The notes under the pieces were generated by a model that was not told the origin of the DNA, did not search any database, and saw only the letters and a program-made list of their open reading frames with translations. A stretch of 64,000 nt of DNA from Anaerolineae bacterium. Lineage in GTDB: Bacteria > Chloroflexota > Anaerolineae > Aggregatilineales > Phototrophicaceae. Below, one piece after another: positions 25,617 through 33,639 of the stretch. The stretch is taken from NCBI GenBank assembly GCA_023382675.1, contig JAHDWN010000021.1:1-64000 (forward strand). The letters are read 5' to 3'. Each line of letters starts with the position of its first letter. Position 1 is the first letter of the stretch. The position numbers were made by a program, and so were the translations under genes.

Positions 25617-26384
25617 TCAACCCGTTTGTAACCGGCGAGCGATCCATTCATAAGCCGGATTGCCGACCTGCTGCATGTCGGCGATCACCGCTTCGACATC
25701 GAAGGGGATTGCGCGCAAATCGACTGTGACGCTATCGTCTTCGAAAGTGAACAGACCATACTGCGCCTTGCCGGGCATGTCGAAGGATAGTCCCACGCTG
25801 CCCACGTTGATCGCGCGCCAGCGTGTGAGCTGCCGATCCATCTGCCGGTGAATGTGACCGCCGACGCCGATCTGCCCCTCGCGGTCGAGCAGCGCATCGT
25901 CGGCTTCCTCAAGCGGCGTATCCGGTGTCAACATGCCTTCGTCATCGCCGGGCGTGCCGTGATAGCCGATGATCCAGCCGTATCCCGGAACTTCAAGATC
26001 GAGATTGTGCCGCAGTTTCGCCAGCCAGTCGTACTCGGCGAAGCTGAGCTGCGCCAGACACCAGGCGAAATCGGCATCCTGCTGCGTGCGGATCTTCAAG
26101 AGCCCGGCGAACTTCTCTTCGGAGTCGACCGGTTTGCTGCGTGGGCGCGCGCCGGTCACGACGTAGCGGTCGGTGTTGCCGCTGATGAAGCCGATGTTCT
26201 TCTCGCCCCAGGTTTCGACTAGCCCCTGCAAGCGCCGGACGCACTCCGCCGGTCGCGGGCCAAAGGCAGCGTGATCGCCCAGCACCCACAGCTGATCCGC
26301 GCCACCAGCCGCTTCAAGATCCGCGAGCACAGCTTCCAGCGCAGTCAAATTGCCATGAATATCAGAAATAACGGCCAGCCGCAT
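25617..26384 (-). CDS. Metallophosphoesterase (YfcE/calcineurin-like)
   Basis: This 255-residue protein has the binuclear metal-site motifs of the calcineurin-like superfamily: SDIHGN at residues 7-12, VLGDHAAFGPRP near 34-45, ISGNTDRY near 69-76, and VGGHIHRQM near 175-183. Such small soluble enzymes hydrolyse phosphodiesters or phosphoprotein. The second motif is GDH where GDx is usual. AAGGAG precedes the ATG. It is the last gene of a minus-strand run starting with the enoyl-CoA hydratase gene, 49 bp after the DUF4230 gene. Confidence 0.9.
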   Translation of the reverse strand: MRLAVISDIHGNLTALEAVLADLEAAGGADQLWVLGDHAAFGPRPAECVRRLQGLVETWGEKNIGFISGNTDRYVVTGARPRSKPVDSEEKFAGLLKIRTQQDADFAWCLAQLSFAEYDWLAKLRHNLDLEVPGYGWIIGYHGTPGDDEGMLTPDTPLEEADDALLDREGQIGVGGHIHRQMDRQLTRWRAINVGSVGLSFDMPGKAQYGLFTFEDDSVTVDLRAIPFDVEAVIADMQQVGNPAYEWIARRLQTG

Positions 26385-26433
26385 CTCATGCTCCTTTCAT
26401 CATGCAAATCCGATCCTGTGGGACGGCACGCGG

Positions 26434-27093
26434 TCATTCCAGGCAGCTATCCGGGAATGTGGCATCCACCTCCGGCACTTCGAACGCGACAATGACTTGC
26501 TCAACCCCTGGATTGGTCGCCAGGATCATCTGGCTGACGATCGTGCGCGCCTCATCTTCTGCCTGCTGCAGCAAGCCTGATTCGAGCGCCTGATCGCGAA
26601 ACTGGGCGATAGCAAAACGGCGTGCATCCTGGTCGAGCGTCAGTGCTTCCGGCGCGAAGATGCCGGTATCGCGTTCGGCCACGTAGGTCTTGCTCTCGTC
26701 GATGGCGCAGCTTTGCAGGCTGGCAGCGGGTAGTGTGACCGTGAGTGTGTTACCGTCGATGCGGATGTCATCGCTGCTGATCTGGCTCAGATCCACGCCT
26801 GCCTCAATTGTGCCGACGGCGACCAGCACTTGCCGCTCACCGTAAATAGCCTGAAGCAACAGCGGCATCTGACGCTCAGAGGTGACAATGCCGCTGAAGT
26901 TGTAGCGCATCGTCGTCAGCTCCGCGAGCGCCTGGATGCGTTCGAGCACTACGGTCGCATTGGTCGTGCGCTCGCCTACGCCGACCAACCCCAACAACCC
27001 TCTATCGGCGATGACAAATCCGCCGAACAATCCCAGCCCGAAGATCGCCAGGATCATGATGAATGAGACGATTGTGCCTATTGTTTTGCGCAT
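26434..27093 (-). CDS. DUF4230 membrane-anchored protein
   Basis: This 219-residue protein has one N-terminal membrane helix (about residues 8-30) and an outer domain beginning RIQALAELTTMRYNFSGIV. That pattern and the later strand VLVAVGTIEAGVDLSQI match the DUF4230 family. The family has no defined function. Two Cys (near 130 and 217) could form a disulfide. AAGGTGA precedes the ATG, and the gene lies 9 bp after the preceding gene, so it is cotranscribed. Confidence 0.75.
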   Translation of the reverse strand: MRKTIGTIVSFIMILAIFGLGLFGGFVIADRGLLGLVGVGERTTNATVVLERIQALAELTTMRYNFSGIVTSERQMPLLLQAIYGERQVLVAVGTIEAGVDLSQISSDDIRIDGNTLTVTLPAASLQSCAIDESKTYVAERDTGIFAPEALTLDQDARRFAIAQFRDQALESGLLQQAEDEARTIVSQMILATNPGVEQVIVAFEVPEVDATFPDSCLE

Positions 27094-27102
27094 GGCGTCA
27101 CC

Positions 27103-27729
27103 TTAAGTTGCGTTCATGCCCTGCTTGCGCTGCAAATTGCGCGCCTCGCCCAGGATGAATTCGACCGCTCCCGCAATCGTCGGATCGGGCGTCACGTCGG
27201 CGGGCATTTCCAATGTATGCGTCTCTTCCAAACGAACGCGCCCATGATCGAGCCTCAGCCGCACTAATCCAACCTGGCCTTGCTCCACACTGCCGAGCCG
27301 GAGGATACCGCCCTCGACGTGACTCTCGCTGGTCGGATCAATGTCGATGCGCACCTCGTTGGCAGACACTGTCTGTTTCAAGCCAACGGTCACGACAACC
27401 CCATCTTTGTGATACGGATGGGCGGCATCCACCAGCGCCATTTGCAGATGCGAGGCGTCCAGCCGTGCCCGATCTTCGGCGCTCAACTGCCCGGCGACGT
27501 TGGCGGCGTCATAGCCCATCGCGTCGAGTGCGATCAGAATCGAGCGCCCGCCGGTGAGTGCGCACGGAAACACATCCGGGGCGCAGCTTGCACCCAGGTC
27601 GAGCAGCAGCACGCGACCATAGGCGGCGTAATCTCCGCGCAGACGGCGCAGGAAAGTGTAGAGGCGCGGCAGCAGCGCAAGATCGCCGCGCAGACGATGG
27701 GTATAAATGACGACTAGCGATGTTTCCAT
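27103..27729 (-). CDS. Degenerate 5'-nucleotidase-like protein
   Basis: This 208-residue protein has an N-terminal part (VVIYTHRLRGDLALLPRL, VLLLDLGASCAPDV, IALDAMGYDAANVAG) resembling the opening of UshA/5'-nucleotidase metallophosphatases. However, the metal-binding D-x-H, GD and GNHE signatures are replaced. It therefore probably lacks phosphatase activity, and its role is unknown. Its ATG overlaps the end of the enoyl-CoA hydratase gene by 16 bp. The resemblance is judged by eye. Confidence 0.5.
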   Translation of the reverse strand: METSLVVIYTHRLRGDLALLPRLYTFLRRLRGDYAAYGRVLLLDLGASCAPDVFPCALTGGRSILIALDAMGYDAANVAGQLSAEDRARLDASHLQMALVDAAHPYHKDGVVVTVGLKQTVSANEVRIDIDPTSESHVEGGILRLGSVEQGQVGLVRLRLDHGRVRLEETHTLEMPADVTPDPTIAGAVEFILGEARNLQRKQGMNAT

Positions 27730-28487
27730 GTCGGCTTGCGCTTTTCGACAAACGCGTGCATTCCCTCGCTCTTGTCCTCGGTGCTGAACGAGATGTAGAA
27801 GTTGCGTTTCTCGTATTCCAGCCCGGCGCTCAATCCCAGGTCTTCCGCCTTGTTGACGGCATCTTTGATCAGCCGAACGGCGACTTGAGGCATCTCGGCG
27901 ATTTTCTGCGCCAGCTTGATCGCTTCGTCCAGGTAGCTTTCGACTGGGTAGACGCGATTGACCAACCCGGCGGTGTGAGCTTCCTGCGCGGTCAGCTGAC
28001 GGTTGCCGAGCATGACTTCCATCGCCACGGCCTTACCGACGGCGCGTGTCAAACGCTGCGTGCCGCCCGCGCCCGGAATAATGCCGATGGTGATCTCCGG
28101 TTGGCCGAACTTGGCCGTTTCGCTAGCGATGATCATGTCACACATCATCGCCATCTCGCAGCCGCCGCCGAGTGCCCAACCGCTCACGGCGGCAATGACC
28201 GGCTTGCTTATGCGCGTCAGCCGCGACCAATCGGTGAAATCGTCCGCCATCATGTCCGTGGCGCTCTGATCTGCCATCTGCTTGATGTCTGCACCGGCAG
28301 CAAAGGCCTTGTCACTACCGGTCAGCACCATGCAGCCGATGCTGCTGTCGCGGTTGAAGGTTTCCAGCGCGTCGAAGATCTCGCGCGTGATCTCGCCATT
28401 GAGCGCGTTGAGCGCCTGCGGGCGGTTGAGACGAACTAATCCAACGCCGGGAGCCGGTGTTTCGGTCAGAATCATTTCGTAAGGCAT
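27714..28487 (-). CDS. Enoyl-CoA hydratase/isomerase
   Basis: From ATG 28487, with GGAGA 8 nt upstream, this is a 257-residue crotonase of standard length. The oxyanion-hole segments are AFAAGADIKQM near residues 60-70 and SGWALGGGCEMAMMCDMIIA near 96-115. The two catalytic Glu positions are met by GCEMA and by PEITIGIIPGAGGTQRL near 127-143. It hydrates 2-enoyl-CoA to 3-hydroxyacyl-CoA. It leads a four-gene minus-strand cluster whose other members have no known link to beta-oxidation. Confidence 0.93.
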   Translation of the reverse strand: MPYEMILTETPAPGVGLVRLNRPQALNALNGEITREIFDALETFNRDSSIGCMVLTGSDKAFAAGADIKQMADQSATDMMADDFTDWSRLTRISKPVIAAVSGWALGGGCEMAMMCDMIIASETAKFGQPEITIGIIPGAGGTQRLTRAVGKAVAMEVMLGNRQLTAQEAHTAGLVNRVYPVESYLDEAIKLAQKIAEMPQVAVRLIKDAVNKAEDLGLSAGLEYEKRNFYISFSTEDKSEGMHAFVEKRKPTWKHR

Positions 28488-28585
28488 GGGCGTGTCTCCA
28501 TCTCTTGGACAAACGATGAGACAGATTTTAGCGCAGGCACGCACGATTCGGGGAAATCATGCAGACGCAGCGCGTCAGACACGGC

Positions 28586-28623
28586 GAAACAATCCGCGGG
28601 GCAGTGTCGCTACCCCGCGGATT
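28586..28623 (-). terminator. Terminator of leuS
   Basis: An 11-bp perfect stem (AATCCGCGGGG / CCCCGCGGATT) with an 11-nt loop starts 10 bp after the leuS stop. The following T stretch is short (GTTTC). Confidence 0.65.
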
Positions 28624-28632
28624 CGCTTTTGT

Positions 28633-31428
28633 CTAGACGACGATGTTGACCTTTGGCTCCATGCCGTTGCGGCCAGGCACGAACACGACCTTCTTGGCCT
28701 TGCCGCCATTCAGGAAGCGTTTTGCGGCGTCGCTTGCCAGGGCAGCTTGCTGCGCGGCCTCGGCTTCGATGTCCACCGGTACTTCGATGTGCCCGACCGG
28801 TTTGCCATTCTTCATGATGACCAGCGTCGTCGTTTCGCTCTTTGCCTTCTCAGCATCGTAAACCGGCCAGCTTTGCTGGTGGATGCTGTACGGGAAGCCC
28901 AGGTGCTCCCACAGCTCCTCGGTGATGTGCGGGGCAATCGGAGCCATCAACAGCAGCATCTGTTTCAGAGCGTCACGCCAGGCCGCTTCGCTCAGTTTGT
29001 CATCGCGGATTGCAGCTTTCAGATCGTTGCGGAATGCCATCAGCGCCGCAATCGTCGTGTTGAAGCTGAACGACTCCAGGCCTTCGCCCACCTTGGCGAT
29101 AGTCTGATGCATGCGCCGCTCAATCATGCGCTCCGTATCAGGATCGCCTGCGCCCTGCGGCGGTTCAGCCGTGCAAATCTCCCAGATGTCATTGATCCAG
29201 CGCACCACGCCCGAAATCTGCTGGCTGTTCCAGGGGCCGCCTTTGCTCCAATCGAAGCCAAACATCAGGTAAGCGCGCACGGTATCCGCGCCATATTGGG
29301 CAACCAGCTCGTCCGGATTGACGACGTTGCCCTTGCTCTTGGACATGCGCTGCACGTCCAGGTGCTGGCGCAGCTGATTGACATTGTTCTCGCCAGGAAT
29401 TGACGGGATGACCACCGTCGCGCCTGCCACGACTTCGACCGTCCGCAGGTTATCACCACCATCATCGATTTGCAGCAGATTCTCAGTTCGTTTCTTGATC
29501 TGGCCGACAACGGCATCCGGCTTCTGCCCACGGATTGTCTCGGCCTGATCGCGCTCGATCACCTCGACGTAATCGGCAAACAGCTTATTGCCGTCGACGC
29601 GTCCGCTTGCCACGACCACGTCGCCGTCACGCTCTTCGCCCAGGATCTGCCCCTGATTGCGCATTTGCAGCATGGGTTCGTCAAACAGGCCATCCACAGC
29701 GCGACCATGTCCTGCCGCAATCTCGCGGGCGTTATCGAACACCTCCAGATCGCGGATCGCCTTGTTGAACCAGCGCGTGTACAGCAGGTGCATGGTGGCG
29801 TGTTCCGCGCCGCCGGTATAGGTATCCACGGGCAGCCAGTAGGCCGCTTCTTCCGGATCGAACGGCGCTCGATCATATTTAGGACTCAGATAGCGCAGGT
29901 GATACCACGAGGAGCACATAAACGTGTCCATCGTATCCGTTTCGCGCTTGGCGGGCCTGCCTTCGCTGTCAACTGTGTTCAGGAATGGCTCATAATAGGT
30001 CAGCGGACTGCGGCCCGTCGGCATGAATTCGACATCATCTGGCAGCACCACCGGCAGCTGCGAGTCGGGCACGGCTTCCAGCGTGCCATCCGCGCAGTGA
30101 ATGATCGGGATCGGGCTGCCCCAGTAGCGTTGGCGGCTGATCAGCCAGTCACGCAGGCGGTAGTTGACGGCCTCTTTGCCCGCGCTCAGGGCTTCCAGGT
30201 GATCGATGGCTGCGGCAATCGAGGGATTCTTGCGCCCTTTCTCGCCGTTAGCGCGGATGCCGTTCAGTGGCCCGCTGTTGATCATCACGCCCGCGCCATC
30301 CCAGGCCGCTTCCATCGTCTCGCCGTCCAACGCTGGCTGATCATCCGGCTGAACGACGGGCACGATCTCCAGCCCAAACTTGCGCGCAAACTCGAAGTCG
30401 CGCTGATCGCCGGATGGCACCGCCATGATCGCGCCGGTGCCGTAGCTGATCAGCACGTAGTCAGCGATCCAGATCGGGATACGTGCCTGGTTGACCGGGT
30501 TGATGGCATAGCCGCCGGTGAAGATGCCGGTCTTTTCACGGTCTTCTGCCGTGCGCTCCAATTCAGTTTCGCGGGCAACACGTTCGACGTAAGCATTGAT
30601 GTCCTTGCGCTGAGCGTTGGTTGTGATCTTGGCGACCAGGGGATGCTCCGGCGCGAGCACCATGAACGTCGCCCCCCAGACCGTGTCCGGGCGCGTCGTG
30701 AACACCTCAATCGGATCGCCAGCCTCGGTCTTGAAGATGATGCGCGCACCCTCGCTGCGACCGATCCAGTTCTCCTGCATGATCTTGACCGGCTCCGGCC
30801 AATCCATCTTGCTGAAATCCAACAGCTCGTCGGCATAACGGCGATAGCGGAAGAACCACTGCGTCATCAGCTTCTGGACGACCGGTTGCCCGGTGCGCTC
30901 ATCCTTGCCGTCGATCACCTGCTCGTTCGCCAGCACTGTTTGCAGCGTTGGCGACCAGTTGACCAGCGCCTCGCCGCGATAGGCCAGATCGTTGTCGTAG
31001 AAGATCTTGAAGAACCACTCCGTCCATTTGTAGTAAGACGGATCGCAGCTCACCGCTTCGCGTTCCCAATCGAACATCGCCCCCATACTGCGCAGTTGCT
31101 TGCGCATCCGCTCCATGTTGGCGTAGGTCCACGTCTTCGGGTGGATGTTGCGCTGCACGGCGGCGTTTTCTGCGGGCAGGCCGAAAGCGTCGAATCCCAT
31201 CGGGAACATGACGTTGTAGCCCTTCATGCGCATGTAACGCGCGCGCGCATCCGAGGGCGTCATCGCGAACCAGTGCCCGATGTGCAGATCGCCGCTGGGG
31301 TAGGGCAGCATCGTCAGCGCATAATGCTTCGGCTTGTTCCAATCGACCGTGGAGCGATATAGCTTGTCATCGTCCCAGCGGCGCTGCCATTTGGTTTCTA
31401 TCGTTTGAGGTGTGTACTTGTCTGCCAT
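28633..31428 (-). CDS. leuS: Leucyl-tRNA synthetase
   Basis: This 931-residue class I synthetase has the HIGH motif in YPSGDLHIGHWFAM near residues 43-56. The CP1 editing domain runs from about 220 to 420 (including the T-rich TTRPDTVWGATF), and the KMSKS motif appears as RMSKSKGNVVNPDE near 656. Tryptophan-rich catalytic segments (YYKWTEWFFK) and the C-terminal anticodon domain are present. It is longer than E. coli LeuRS by about 70 residues. Much of the excess lies between PMLQMRNQGQI and the KMSKS loop, i.e. in the leucine-specific domain. A TGGTATACT extended -10 lies about 45 bp upstream. Confidence 0.96.
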   Translation of the reverse strand: MADKYTPQTIETKWQRRWDDDKLYRSTVDWNKPKHYALTMLPYPSGDLHIGHWFAMTPSDARARYMRMKGYNVMFPMGFDAFGLPAENAAVQRNIHPKTWTYANMERMRKQLRSMGAMFDWEREAVSCDPSYYKWTEWFFKIFYDNDLAYRGEALVNWSPTLQTVLANEQVIDGKDERTGQPVVQKLMTQWFFRYRRYADELLDFSKMDWPEPVKIMQENWIGRSEGARIIFKTEAGDPIEVFTTRPDTVWGATFMVLAPEHPLVAKITTNAQRKDINAYVERVARETELERTAEDREKTGIFTGGYAINPVNQARIPIWIADYVLISYGTGAIMAVPSGDQRDFEFARKFGLEIVPVVQPDDQPALDGETMEAAWDGAGVMINSGPLNGIRANGEKGRKNPSIAAAIDHLEALSAGKEAVNYRLRDWLISRQRYWGSPIPIIHCADGTLEAVPDSQLPVVLPDDVEFMPTGRSPLTYYEPFLNTVDSEGRPAKRETDTMDTFMCSSWYHLRYLSPKYDRAPFDPEEAAYWLPVDTYTGGAEHATMHLLYTRWFNKAIRDLEVFDNAREIAAGHGRAVDGLFDEPMLQMRNQGQILGEERDGDVVVASGRVDGNKLFADYVEVIERDQAETIRGQKPDAVVGQIKKRTENLLQIDDGGDNLRTVEVVAGATVVIPSIPGENNVNQLRQHLDVQRMSKSKGNVVNPDELVAQYGADTVRAYLMFGFDWSKGGPWNSQQISGVVRWINDIWEICTAEPPQGAGDPDTERMIERRMHQTIAKVGEGLESFSFNTTIAALMAFRNDLKAAIRDDKLSEAAWRDALKQMLLLMAPIAPHITEELWEHLGFPYSIHQQSWPVYDAEKAKSETTTLVIMKNGKPVGHIEVPVDIEAEAAQQAALASDAAKRFLNGGKAKKVVFVPGRNGMEPKVNIVV

Positions 31429-31474
31429 TTCGTTTCCGGCACGCTTTCAGGAAGTTTCATGCAAAACGGGATGA

Positions 31475-31483
31475 AGTATACCA
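31475..31483 (-). promoter_or_regulatory. Extended -10 promoter of leuS
   Basis: TGGTATACT on the minus strand directly follows the T tract of the preceding terminator, so leuS probably has its own start site. Confidence 0.45.
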
Positions 31484-31533
31484 AAACAAAAAGACACAAG
31501 CCGCAGCGTCAACCAACTGCGTCGCTTGTGTCT
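31482..31533 (-). terminator. Strong terminator between the 55-codon gene and leuS
   Basis: On the minus strand AGACACAAG pairs with CTTGTGTCT (9 bp), with an inner 5-bp CGCAG/CTGCG stem, followed by TTTTTGTTTT. Confidence 0.85.
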
Positions 31534-31576
31534 CTGTTCGCAATCAAAGACTCGTTATTTCGAGCCAGATCCCCGA

Positions 31577-31744
31577 TTAACGGTGAGTGTCGTGGGGACG
31601 TCGCTCTGGGCGAACAGGCACCGGCACAGGTACGCGGACGGGCTTCGCGGGCTGCGGATTGATAAGTCGATCAAGTTCCTCAAGCAACCCCCGCATACGC
31701 GATGCCAGTTCGTCAAACCCGTTGCGTGCTTTTTTATCGCCCAC
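31577..31744 (-). CDS. Small hypothetical protein, 55 residues
   Basis: A GTG at 31744 with AAAGGGTG about 5-12 nt upstream opens a 55-codon frame ending in TAA. The product begins MGDKKARNGFDELASRMRG and continues with an amphipathic, Leu-rich helix (LLEELDRLI). It ends in a Pro/Val/Arg-rich tail (PVRVPVPVPVRPERR). It is flanked by a near-consensus promoter (31777-31804) and by a strong terminator (31482-31533), so it looks like a complete monocistronic small gene. No homologue is recognised. An alternative is a long leader for leuS, since the terminator lies between them. Confidence 0.6.
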   Translation of the reverse strand: MGDKKARNGFDELASRMRGLLEELDRLINPQPAKPVRVPVPVPVRPERRPHDTHR

Positions 31745-31776
31745 TATCGCACCCTTTCGAGCTATCTCTAATTTTC

Positions 31777-31804
31777 ATTATACGCACAATACGACCACGG
31801 TCAA
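31777..31804 (-). promoter_or_regulatory. Near-consensus promoter of the 55-codon gene
   Basis: TTGACC (31804-31799) and TATAAT (31782-31777) on the minus strand are 16 bp apart, about 33 bp upstream of the GTG start. Confidence 0.75.
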
Positions 31805-31870
31805 ATAGATAGATCGTGAGGAAAGTGAAACACCCTTAATGATAAAAAGATACTCCCTCTATCTTCAGAT

Positions 31871-31887
31871 TTGGACAACCTGTCCAA
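31871..31887. promoter_or_regulatory. GntR-like palindromic operator upstream of the SDR cluster
   Basis: TTGGACA-acc-TGTCCAA is a perfect palindrome with 7-bp arms, about 165 bp before the SDR gene and 67 bp from the opposing small-gene promoter. The form suits FadR/GntR-type regulators of catabolic genes. No such regulator lies in the window. Confidence 0.5.
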
Positions 31888-32052
31888 GTAAACTCTTACG
31901 GCAAATTCAAAGCTGGTGGAGGATCTGCACTGAGCCAGATTTGTACCTGCACGCTCTTTCACGCGGTAAGATTATCGCCGTTAAATCCGTTTGCGACTGA
32001 TGGTGTTGGCAGGGTAGTTCGCTCTCAATATCCGGCGAGGAGTATACGGCAA

Positions 32053-32835
32053 ATGGATCTGGGATTGCGCGGCAAGGTGGCGATGATCGCGGCTTCGAGC
32101 AAAGGCCTGGGCTTTGGCGTTGCCCACGCACTGGCGGCGGAAGGCGCGCACCTCTCGCTGTGCAGCCGCACCGGGAGCGAGATCCAGGCTGCCACTGAGC
32201 GTCTGACCGATGAATACAACGTCGAAGCACTGGCGAACGCGTGCGACGTGACCGTGCCGCACGACATTCAAGTCTGGGTCGAGCGCACCGTCGCGCGTTG
32301 GGGCGTGGTTGATGCACTCCTGGTCAACGCCGGGGGGCCTCCTGCCGGATTGCTGCTCAGCTTCGACGACGCGCAGTGGCAGTCGGCCTTCGAACTGACT
32401 CTTATGAGCGCCGTACGCATGATCCGGGCTGTCGTGCCGCGCATGCACCACGGCGGCGCGATTTTGACGATTACCTCGTCCTCCGTGAAGGAGCCTATCG
32501 AGCTTCTCGGCCTGTCGACGGTCATGCGCTCCGGCATTGCCGGGCTGGTCAAAATGCTGGCCGATGAACTCGCGCCGCAGTCGATCCGCGTCAACAACCT
32601 GATCCCTGGTCGCGTCGAGACCGATCGTTTGATCCAGGTGGATGCGGCACGCGCCGCGCGCGCCGGAAAGACCGCTGCGGACATCCGGGCGGAAAGCCTT
32701 GCTACGATCCCGCTCAACCGCTTTGGAACCATCGAGGAATTTGGCGCTGCGGCAGCATTCTTGCTTTCACCTGCGGCGGCCTATATCACGGGCGCGTCAC
32801 TGCGTGTCGACGGCGGCATGATGCGTTCAATCTAG
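32053..32835 (+). CDS. Short-chain dehydrogenase/reductase
   Basis: This 260-residue classical SDR has an N-terminal cofactor loop AASSKGLGFGVAHAL near residues 13-27, in the T/A-G-x3-G-x-G position. NAGG is near 96, and the catalytic region differs from the standard YxxxK: SSSVKEPIELLGLSTVMRSG near 142-161 replaces Tyr by Leu/Ser residues. This pattern is typical of the FabG-like subgroup annotated as 3-oxoacyl-ACP reductase with altered active site. It is followed after 12 bp by the creatininase-family gene. The substrate is unknown. Confidence 0.85.
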   Translation: MDLGLRGKVAMIAASSKGLGFGVAHALAAEGAHLSLCSRTGSEIQAATERLTDEYNVEALANACDVTVPHDIQVWVERTVARWGVVDALLVNAGGPPAGLLLSFDDAQWQSAFELTLMSAVRMIRAVVPRMHHGGAILTITSSSVKEPIELLGLSTVMRSGIAGLVKMLADELAPQSIRVNNLIPGRVETDRLIQVDAARAARAGKTAADIRAESLATIPLNRFGTIEEFGAAAAFLLSPAAAYITGASLRVDGGMMRSI

Positions 32836-32847
32836 GAGACCATGCTC

Positions 32848-33546
32848 ATGCGAATCAGCGATCTCAACTGGATGCAGCTTGAGGATTATCTCAAACACGA
32901 CGACCGCTGCGTGCTGCCGTTGGGCTGTACCGAACAGCACGCCTATCTGAGCCTGGCGACAGACAGCATTCTGGCGGAACACATCGCTGTCGAAGCTGCC
33001 GCGCCGTTGGGCATCCCCGTCTTTCCGGTCTTCAGCTACGGCATTACGCCTACGTTCAAGGCGTTTCCGGGCAGCATCAGCCTGCGCATTGAGACCTATC
33101 TGCGCGTGATCGGCGATATTCTTAATGGTCTGTCAGCGTATGGCTTTCGCCGCATTGCTATCGTTAACGGGCATGGTGGCAACGCGCCCGCACAGCCGTA
33201 TACCGTCGAATGGATGGCCGATCATCCAGGCACAGCGGTCAAGTTCTATAACTGGTGGATTGCGTCGCGTACCTGGGCCAAAGTGACCGAGATCGATTCG
33301 GTGGCATCCCACGCCTCGTGGATGGAGAACTTCCCCTGGACACGTCTGCCTGATGTCGCCATGCCAGCGGAGCAGAAGCCCAGGATCGACGATACGCATC
33401 TCCGTAAATTGCCGCCGGTTGCGGCGCGTGAATACCTGGGTGACGGCAATTTCGGCGGCTTCTACCAGCGACCGGACGAAGAGTTACTTGCACTCTGGCA
33501 GGTAGCAATCCAGGAGACGCGGGATTTTCTCAGCGAGGGCTGGTGA
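32848..33546 (+). CDS. Creatininase-family amidohydrolase
   Basis: The 232-residue protein shows the family's metal ligands: CTEQH near residues 27-31, TDS near 38-40 and NGHGGN near 104-109. A further Glu lies near 117 (YTVEWM). Family members hydrolyse cyclic amides such as creatinine, or act on formamides in cofactor synthesis. AGGAG lies 9 nt before ATG 32848, which is preferred over ATG 32842. It sits between an SDR and an LDH2-type dehydrogenase, which suggests catabolism of a small hydroxy or amide compound. Confidence 0.88.
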   Translation: MRISDLNWMQLEDYLKHDDRCVLPLGCTEQHAYLSLATDSILAEHIAVEAAAPLGIPVFPVFSYGITPTFKAFPGSISLRIETYLRVIGDILNGLSAYGFRRIAIVNGHGGNAPAQPYTVEWMADHPGTAVKFYNWWIASRTWAKVTEIDSVASHASWMENFPWTRLPDVAMPAEQKPRIDDTHLRKLPPVAAREYLGDGNFGGFYQRPDEELLALWQVAIQETRDFLSEGW

Positions 33547-33639
33547 CTCGATATGGCCATTAGTGCCAATGCTGCATAATGCCGTGATTTGTTGCTACAC
33601 TCGTAAAAACGAGCGAGCACCCAAACGAAAGCGACCGCG

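Noticed and set aside
29470-31362. A 630-codon open frame on the plus strand opposite leuS
   Set aside because: It lies wholly inside the complete, motif-bearing leuS frame on the other strand, and its translation is low-complexity without any family features. It is an effect of GC-rich codon usage.
31482-31744. A leucine leader peptide controlling leuS
   Set aside because: The 55-codon frame upstream of the leuS terminator has Leu codons but no uninterrupted run of them, and leuS appears to have its own -10 after the terminator. Kept only as an alternative.
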